This document shows positions 7,423-11,349 of a stretch of DNA of 11,349 bases, one piece after another. This stretch comes from CAZSWR01 sp964610885 (GTDB lineage: Bacteria > Bacteroidota > Ignavibacteria > Kapaibacteriales > UBA2268). Within the stretch, counting starts at the first letter, position 1, and every line of letters begins with the position of its first letter. Made by a program: the position numbers and the translations under genes. The notes beneath the pieces were generated by a model, which was given only the letters and a program-made list of their open reading frames with translations, was not told the origin of the DNA and made no database searches. The stretch is taken from NCBI GenBank assembly GCA_964610885.1, contig CAZSWR010000103.1, positions 1-11,349 of the forward strand, given 5' to 3'.

Positions 7423-8589
7423 TCAAAACACAAATTTAATAAAATTCTCTGCGATACTTCTCGCTTCTTCGTCGATACCGACGATGTCTTCGATGGTCGG
7501 CTCGCTGATCGGCGCAATCCTTTCTGCGGCGTTCTCGATTATTTTCGGGATACCGGCGAAGGGAATCCTGCTCTCGAGGAATGCAGCCACGGCGACTTCG
7601 TTAGCAGCGTTGATCACGGCCGGGACAGTGCCGCCGGCTTCCAAAGCCTCGAAAGCCATACGCAGGCAGGGGAACTTTTCGTAATCGGGCGGGAAGAAGT
7701 CCAGACCGCGTAGCGCAGACACGTCCAATCGCGGGAAATCGAATGCCCGGCGCTCAGGGTACGTCAGCGCGTACGAAATGGGGATGCGCATGTCCGGCAG
7801 CCCGAGCTGAGCCTTGATGGAGCCATCAGTGAATTGCACGAGTGAATGCACGATACTCCTCGGATGGATAACGACGTCGATTTGCGCGGCGCTCACTCCG
7901 AAAAGCCAATATGCCTCGATCACCTCGAAGCCTTTGTTCATCATTGTCGCCGAATCGATTGTGATTTTATTGCCCATGGACCAATTGGGGTGCGCAAGGG
8001 CTTGGCTGACTGTGATTGAATCGAATTCTTCGATCGGCGTGTTCAGGAAAGGCCCGCCGCTGGCGGTAAGAATAAGCTTTTCGATCGATCGGGACTGCTC
8101 GCCGGCCAGGCATTGGAGAATGGCGCTGTGTTCGCTGTCGATTGCCAGAAGTGGGACGTTCATCTCGCGGGCGCGGCGGGTGATGATCGCTCCGGCGCTG
8201 ACGAGAGTTTCTTTGTTTGCCAAAGCCACAGCGATTCCTGCATCGATCGCCGCAAGAGTCGGCAAAACGCCACTGAATCCGACGAGAGACGAAATGACAA
8301 GGTCGTTCCGGTTGTCTGAGGCCACGCGGCAGAGCTGCTCGCGGCCGCTAAGTATTTCGCCGGAGAAGTTGATTTGCGAACGCAATTCCGAAGCCGCCTC
8401 CGCTGATCCCACCACGACACCTTTGGGCGAATAGCGAGCGATTTGCTCGGCCAGCAGCCCAACGTTGCGGTTCGCCGTCAGGTATGCAATCTCGAATTCG
8501 TCCGGCAGGTGCGAAATAACGTCCAATGATTGAGTGCCGATCGATCCGGTCGAACCCAAGATGGTTACTGTCTTTTTCTTGTTTGCCAT
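7423..8589 (-). CDS. dxr: 1-deoxy-D-xylulose-5-phosphate reductoisomerase (DXR/IspC), 388 aa
   Basis: The enzyme makes 2-C-methyl-D-erythritol 4-phosphate from DXP with NADPH, the committed step of the MEP pathway to isoprenoids, in the cytoplasm. GSTGSIG at 12-18 is the NADPH-binding loop and NKE at 125-127 is present. By alignment to the E. coli enzyme the metal ligands are Asp151, Glu153 and Glu222. Substrate residues Ser177, His200, Ser213, Asn218 and Lys219 are all present, as is the flexible loop PNWSMG (201-206). The C-terminal helical domain is complete and the length is normal. Its ATG directly abuts the TAA of the upstream ribonuclease gene with no base between, so the two are probably translationally coupled; AGGA ten bases before the start lies inside the ribonuclease coding region. 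It is the target of fosmidomycin in other bacteria. Confidence 0.98.
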   Translation of the reverse strand: MANKKKTVTILGSTGSIGTQSLDVISHLPDEFEIAYLTANRNVGLLAEQIARYSPKGVVVGSAEAASELRSQINFSGEILSGREQLCRVASDNRNDLVISSLVGFSGVLPTLAAIDAGIAVALANKETLVSAGAIITRRAREMNVPLLAIDSEHSAILQCLAGEQSRSIEKLILTASGGPFLNTPIEEFDSITVSQALAHPNWSMGNKITIDSATMMNKGFEVIEAYWLFGVSAAQIDVVIHPRSIVHSLVQFTDGSIKAQLGLPDMRIPISYALTYPERRAFDFPRLDVSALRGLDFFPPDYEKFPCLRMAFEALEAGGTVPAVINAANEVAVAAFLESRIPFAGIPKIIENAAERIAPISEPTIEDIVGIDEEARSIAENFIKFVF

Positions 8590-10251
8590 TTACAAGTAAT
8601 CCTGTGTAATGTCTCTTTGCTTTTTGGCCGAAATGAACGAGAATTGGTCGATGTGCACCAGTTCATTTTGCAGCACTCTGATCTTGACAAAGTACTTGAG
8701 CATCAGGCGGGCAACACGCGAAAAGGTTCCCTCGGTCAGGTAAGCCGCCACGTGTGGGTGCACGACGAGCGTCAGCCGGAACTCTTTGCTCGTCGAGCGG
8801 AAGCTCTTCAGCCAGCGTTCGATCGCGTTCAGCAATACGGCTTTCGAAGCGATTCGTCCGGTGCCCTGGCATGTGGGGCAGGTTTCGCTCATTTTCTCGG
8901 CAATATTTTGGTTGATGCGCTGCCTCGTCAGCTGCATAATCGAAAGCTGAGTCAGCGGATAGCAAGTGGTTTTCGCACGGTCGCGCGCAAGCTCTTTTTT
9001 CATTTCCATGAATAGGCGGCGGCGCAGATTCTCGCTGTTCATATCGATAAAATCGATCAAAATCATACCGGAAATATCGCGAAGCCGCACCTGGCGGGCA
9101 ATCTCGCGAAGAGCCTCGATATTCGTCTTGAAAGCATTTTTCTCCTGCTCCTGCTCGCTGATCGATCGGCCGGAGTTCACGTCGATAATGACCATAGCTT
9201 CGGTGTGGTCGATGACGATAGTACCGCCGGAGCGGAGGTTCACCTTGCGTTTGTACGTGATTTCTAATTCTTTTTCAATGCCGAATGCCTCGAATATCGG
9301 TTCCTTGCCGGTGTATAGCTGCACCTTTTCCATCAGGTGTGGCGAGGCCCATTTCAGGTAGCTTGTAATTTCTTTGTAGTGCTTCTTCGAGTCGATGAAT
9401 ACGTGTTTGACCTCGGGCGTGAACAAATCGCGAATAACGCTGGTGGCCATTGCCATGTCTTGGTAGAGAAGCATCGGCTCGGTGGCCTTTTCCACTTTGT
9501 TCTCGATTTCCGTCCAGATGTCGATCAGGCTTTCGTAGTCCTTTTGCAATTCGAGTTCGCTTTTGCCCATTGCCGCTGTGCGGATAATACATCCGGCGCC
9601 CTTCGGCAGCGTAGTGCGAGCCAGGTAGCGAAGCCTTTTCCGCTCGGGATAGGCCGAGATTTTCCGCGAAATTCCGATAACGCTGTCGAACGGGATCAGA
9701 ACCACGTAGCGGCCGGGAATTCCCACCTTGGTGGAAACGCGCACGCCCTTGTTCCCGTAGGCCTCGCGGACCACTTGGACGACGATCCATTGGCCGGGTT
9801 CGAGGTTGATTTGGACCTGTCCGGTGCGTTTCGTATTGAACACGGCCAGCTTTTTCAGGCTTTTTTCTGATTGTTTGGGCTTTACTTTGCGGAGAGCTAT
9901 ATCCGAGTTACTGGATTTTTCTTCGCCATCGCCATCGAGCACTTCGGGCAGAATGAAATCGTCGAAATCGGGATCGCTTTTGTCGTCCTCGTCGTCGTCC
10001 TCGTCGGTGATCATGTTTTCCAAAGTCTCATCGACGTCGGAGAAATGCAGGAAGGCATCCTGACGGGTTCCGATGTCGATAAAAGCGGCGTTGATGCCGG
10101 GGATCACTTTGTTCACTCTTCCCAAGAAAACATTGCCGATGGAACGTTCCTTGTCCGGCATTTCGATAAAGAGTTCGGCCAAACGCGAGTCTTCGGTGAT
10201 GGCCAGTCTCAATTCGTTCAGCGTTGCATTTATGATAATTTCTTTTTTCAT
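8590..10251 (-). CDS. rng: RNase E/G-family endoribonuclease (RNase G), 553 aa
   Basis: Cytoplasmic endoribonuclease that cuts single-stranded RNA in rRNA maturation and mRNA decay. An S1 RNA-binding domain starts near 36 (GNVFLGRVNKVIPGINAAFIDIG) and is split by an unusually acidic then basic insertion (about 80-138, with DEDDDEDD). The S1 fold resumes at 142-182. The catalytic core has Asp357 (IIDVNSGR) and Asp400 (ILIDFIDM), 43 residues apart exactly as in E. coli RNase E (D303/D346). The Zn-link CPTCQGTG (Cys458, Cys461) follows with the same spacing as in E. coli. The RNase E C-terminal scaffold is absent, so it is RNase G-like in length. The start is ATG at 10251; an adjacent upstream TTG at 10254 is also in frame. 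No Shine-Dalgarno is seen; the leader is very AT-rich. First gene of the operon. Confidence 0.96.
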   Translation of the reverse strand: MKKEIIINATLNELRLAITEDSRLAELFIEMPDKERSIGNVFLGRVNKVIPGINAAFIDIGTRQDAFLHFSDVDETLENMITDEDDDEDDKSDPDFDDFILPEVLDGDGEEKSSNSDIALRKVKPKQSEKSLKKLAVFNTKRTGQVQINLEPGQWIVVQVVREAYGNKGVRVSTKVGIPGRYVVLIPFDSVIGISRKISAYPERKRLRYLARTTLPKGAGCIIRTAAMGKSELELQKDYESLIDIWTEIENKVEKATEPMLLYQDMAMATSVIRDLFTPEVKHVFIDSKKHYKEITSYLKWASPHLMEKVQLYTGKEPIFEAFGIEKELEITYKRKVNLRSGGTIVIDHTEAMVIIDVNSGRSISEQEQEKNAFKTNIEALREIARQVRLRDISGMILIDFIDMNSENLRRRLFMEMKKELARDRAKTTCYPLTQLSIMQLTRQRINQNIAEKMSETCPTCQGTGRIASKAVLLNAIERWLKSFRSTSKEFRLTLVVHPHVAAYLTEGTFSRVARLMLKYFVKIRVLQNELVHIDQFSFISAKKQRDITQDYL

Positions 10252-10254
10252 CAA

Positions 10255-10353
10255 ATCTAAATAACTTATAAATAAAGTTATAACAAAAATAAGTAAAAAT
10301 TCTTGATTTATATTAATATATATTATAAGTCATTGTAAAATATGATATTCCAA
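10255..10353 (-). promoter_or_regulatory. AT-rich leader, probable promoter region of the rng operon
   Basis: The 80-100 bases before the ribonuclease start are almost pure A and T and must hold the operon promoter unless it lies further out. A TATAAT hexamer is present on the minus strand (10327-10322), and TTGGAA lies upstream (10353-10348), but the spacer of 20 bases is too long for a typical sigma-70 promoter. A TATTTTTG close to the start (about 10296-10289) matches the Bacteroidota -7 form TAnnTTTG, but I find no TTTG box at the expected distance. No single promoter is firmly supported. Confidence 0.3.
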
Positions 10354-10430
10354 ATAGGAGAAGTTGGCCGAAAATCAAAAATGACGATTCTATAACGCAC
10401 TGTGCGGGTTTATATGCAGGCTCTATTTCT

Positions 10431-10450
10431 GATAGTCATCCGATGGCTCT
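10431..10450 (+). repeat. TCATCsGATGA repeat, copy 1 (diverged)
   Basis: Reads AGTCATCCGATGGCT (10433-10447), a near-perfect palindrome with one mismatch between 7-base arms around a central C. It matches copy 2 at 10481 in sequence and, because both are palindromic, can also pair with it as the two sides of a longer hairpin spanning 10433-10498, with TACGA/TCGTA (10453-10457, 10473-10477) as an inner stem. Confidence 0.6.
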
Positions 10451-10460
10451 AATACGATTG

Positions 10461-10498
10461 TTCGTAATTGATTCGTACTACGGCAGTCATCGGATGAG
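10461..10498 (+). repeat. TCATCsGATGA repeat, copy 2, with 5' arm
   Basis: CGGCAGTCATCGGATGAG at 10481-10498 is repeated identically at 11083-11100. The similarity extends upstream: both copies are preceded at about 15-20 bases by TTCGyAATT, giving a diverged unit of about 38-40 bases. Confidence 0.75.
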
Positions 10499-10528
10499 TC
10501 TCCAAGTAAAATGTTGCTAGAAAATTTA

Positions 10529-10604
10529 ATCTAACTCTATTAAATTGAGTCTTGTGCTTAGCCGAAAAAGACGGCCAAACCATTTAATTTGAAGTTAGTT
10601 AGAT
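10529..10604. repeat. Imperfect inverted repeat / hairpin
   Basis: ATCTAACTCTATTAAATT (10529-10546) is largely complementary to AATTTGAAGTTAGTTAGAT (10587-10604), with the outer eight bases nearly matching (ATCTAACT/AGTTAGAT perfect). The loop contains a small GCCG/CGGC hairpin (10561-10575). It could be a folded RNA or a decayed mobile repeat; no function is assigned. Confidence 0.4.
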
Positions 10605-10641
10605 GAGAGTTTGTATTGTTCAACATCTTCTTTGAATTGTA

Positions 10642-10759
10642 GGGGCGGTCTCAAAAGTCTCAATTTTGACATCCACGAAATTATTTATAAAGACTTACAA
10701 ATATATCTTAAGGACTTACAGCGACATTTTTCCAAATATTTGACTTATGAGACAGCCCC
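10642..10759. mobile_element. MITE-like or IS-derived element, 118 bp
   Basis: The ends GGGGCGGTCTCAAAAGTC (10642-10659) and, on the other strand, GGGGCTGTCTCATAAGTC (10759-10742) match at 16 of 18 positions. The interior is AT-rich, has no coding capacity and contains two copies of GACTTACA about 20 bases apart. Ends of the form GGGCTGTCTCA are found on several transposase-bearing insertion sequences, so this is probably a non-autonomous derivative or internal-deletion remnant. No convincing target-site duplication is seen in the flanks, which fits an old or imperfect insertion. Inverted ends are certain; parent family is a guess. Confidence 0.65.
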
Positions 10760-10818
10760 GTTGGATATGATTATATAGGACAAAACAAGGTATTCAGGTG
10801 GGTACAATATTATCCCGA

Positions 10819-10838
10819 GGGCACGGCGTGCCGTGCCC
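10819..10838. repeat. REP-like GC-rich palindrome
   Basis: Nine-base perfect arms GGGCACGGC (10819-10827) and GCCGTGCCC (10830-10838) around a two-base spacer, followed by CTAC (10839-10842). The GC-rich palindrome stands out in the AT-rich surroundings. The form GGGCACGGC...GCCGTGCCCCTAC is of the REP type seen scattered between genes in many bacteria. Confidence 0.75.
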
Positions 10839-10920
10839 CTACGAACTCTGGCAACACCGAATAACCTAATAAACACTCCCAAACCTTAATAGCCCAGGGT
10901 AATCCAACCCATGAAAAATG

Positions 10921-10955
10921 GCCTTATTATATTATTAAATTCAAGTAAATAAGGC
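10921..10955. repeat. Inverted repeat GCCTTATT / AATAAGGC
   Basis: Perfect eight-base arms (10921-10928 and 10948-10955) with a 19-base AT-rich loop; a further AATAAGG follows at once (10956-10962). No T tract follows on either strand, so it is not a clear terminator. Confidence 0.4.
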
Positions 10956-11060
10956 AATAAGGATGGTTGTAAATAAAAACGAATAGGCTATCAAGGTCTG
11001 GGAAGTTGATAAGGTTGTTCTCTCGGTATCAAATATACATCAGATTCATAAGTTTATTCA

Positions 11061-11100
11061 TTCGCAATTAAACTGATACCTTCGGCAGTCATCGGATGAG
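11061..11100 (+). repeat. TCATCsGATGA repeat, copy 3
   Basis: The last 18 bases (11083-11100) are identical to 10481-10498, and the upstream TTCGCAATT matches the upstream part of copy 2. It is preceded by TGATACC (11074-11080), which is complementary to GGTATCA at 11025-11031. Confidence 0.75.
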
Positions 11101-11166
11101 ATTCTCATTCAATTACTCAGTTTAGATTCTTACTCCAAGTTTAGAGAAATTTCAAGTATTCCTGGG

Positions 11167-11192
11167 GTAGGAGCGAGGTTACCTCGCCCTCA
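11167..11192. repeat. REP-like palindrome GCGAGGT-t-ACCTCGC
   Basis: Seven-base perfect arms (11173-11179 and 11181-11187) around one base, flanked by GTAGGA on the left and CCTCAC on the right. This is a slightly decayed form of a GTAGGGGCGAGGT...ACCTCGCCCCTAC palindrome and shares outer arms with the palindromes at 2462-2506 and 10819-10842. Confidence 0.6.
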
Positions 11193-11270
11193 CATTTCAT
11201 ATTATCCCTATTTGGAACAAATCTAACTTGAAAGCGAGAAAAAGCTTTTTGTAGTTATAATCAATAGAAT

Positions 11271-11290
11271 CGGTATCAATCGGATGGGAT
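11271..11290 (+). repeat. Partial TCATCsGATGA repeat, copy 4
   Basis: CGGTATCAATCGGATGGGAT retains ATCGGATGrG of the repeat and the GGTATCA element seen near copy 3. It sits directly beside the SRP RNA terminator. It is the most diverged copy and could be chance. Confidence 0.35.
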
Positions 11291-11300
11291 AAAAAAAAAA
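11291..11300 (-). terminator. U-tract terminator of the SRP RNA gene
   Basis: Ten consecutive A residues on the plus strand give ten U residues directly after the SRP RNA 3' end on the minus strand. The terminal helix of the RNA, formed by its 3' CAACTTGGCA and the 5' end beyond the window, would act as the terminator stem. Confidence 0.8.
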
Positions 11301-11349
11301 TGCCAAGTTGACCGTGGCGCACTTTGACAAACTTACCGTTGCTTCCTTC
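11301..11349 (-). ncRNA. ffs: 4.5S signal recognition particle RNA, 3' part (cut by window edge)
   Basis: Reading the minus strand from the right edge, GAAGGAAGCA is the invariant part of the SRP RNA tetraloop region that binds Ffh. It is followed by 39 bases ending GTGCGCC...CTTGGCA. E. coli 4.5S RNA has the same GAAGGAAGCA followed by exactly 39 bases ending GTGTGCC...GCTGGCA. The RNA scaffolds Ffh and FtsY in co-translational targeting of membrane and secreted proteins. The 5' half, including the opposite GGTC/CAGG side, lies outside the window. The 3' end predicts a 5' end close to TGCCAAGTTG. Recognition is from the conserved loop, length and terminator together. Confidence 0.88.

Larger units (their letters stand above)
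10354..11290. other. About 0.9 kb without a gene, dense in small repeats
   Basis: No frame of convincing length or composition exists between the rng leader and the SRP RNA terminator. The stretch holds copies of a TCATCsGATGA repeat, several hairpins, a MITE-like element and two palindromes of a GTAGGGG/CCCCTAC type, each listed separately. The parts in between (such as 10760-10818 and 10842-11060) show no gene or RNA I recognise. A segment near 10890-10920 contains AGCCCAGGGT and may be a decayed palindrome of the same general kind. Confidence 0.5.

Noticed and set aside
6534..7439. 301-codon plus-strand frame opposite rseP
   Set aside because: Antisense to a clear site-2 protease; composition rich in Asp, Val, Cys and His typical of a shadow frame; no start signal.
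7814..8434. 206-codon plus-strand frame opposite dxr
   Set aside because: Antisense to invariant DXR active-site regions; Ser/Arg/Ile-rich shadow composition.
9337..9870. 177-codon plus-strand frame opposite rng
   Set aside because: Lies antisense to the conserved RNase G region; no domain or ribosome site.
10396..10406. CGCAC-T-GTGCG palindrome
   Set aside because: Only five-base arms; too short to call in isolation, no T tract and no second copy seen.
10431..11290. CRISPR array
   Set aside because: The repeat copies are irregularly spaced (about 50, 600 and 190 bases apart), diverged and palindromic; no regular spacers or cas genes.

Overview
The window most likely comes from a Bacteroidota/Chlorobiota-type (FCB group) bacterium, perhaps an Ignavibacteria- or Kapabacteria-like lineage. 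The evidence is an RNase G with an acidic insertion, a dxr-rseP pair, a Wzi-like outer-membrane protein ending in Phe, and core genes that mostly lack a Shine-Dalgarno sequence. The lineage is an inference from gene content. Every supported gene, including the RNA gene at the right edge, is on the minus strand.

Layout, left to right. (1) Positions 1-2446 form an AT-rich accessory segment. It holds a 190-aa protein with the residue pattern of an ADP-ribosyltransferase fold (67-639), an AlbA_2/Schlafen-type nucleic-acid-binding protein (853-1929), and about 520 bases with at most a short gene remnant. Both genes have clear Shine-Dalgarno sequences, unlike the core genes. (2) Positions 2447-2506 hold a double-hairpin terminator with a T tract that closes the main operon. 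(3) Positions 2523-10251 are a compact five-gene operon read right to left: RNase E/G-family ribonuclease, dxr, rseP-type site-2 protease, a secreted TPR protein and a Wzi-like beta-barrel. Gaps are 0, 52, 19 and 20 bases. (4) Positions 10255-11290 are about 1 kb without a gene, dense in small repeats: copies of a TCATCsGATGA element, a 118-bp MITE-like element with GGGGCkGTCTCAwAAGTC ends, and palindromes with GTAGGGG/CCCCTAC-like outer arms. (5) Positions 11301-11349 hold the 3' half of the 4.5S SRP RNA, with its U-tract terminator at 11291-11300; the 5' half lies beyond the window.

The operon joins RNA turnover (RNase G), isoprenoid precursor synthesis (DXP reductoisomerase) and envelope functions (site-2 protease, periplasmic TPR protein, outer-membrane barrel). 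The dxr-rseP link is common in bacteria. The two envelope genes downstream suggest co-expression with cell-surface maintenance. The most unusual candidate is the ART-like protein beside the AlbA_2 protein, a possible toxin or defence module. Nothing in the window proves that function.
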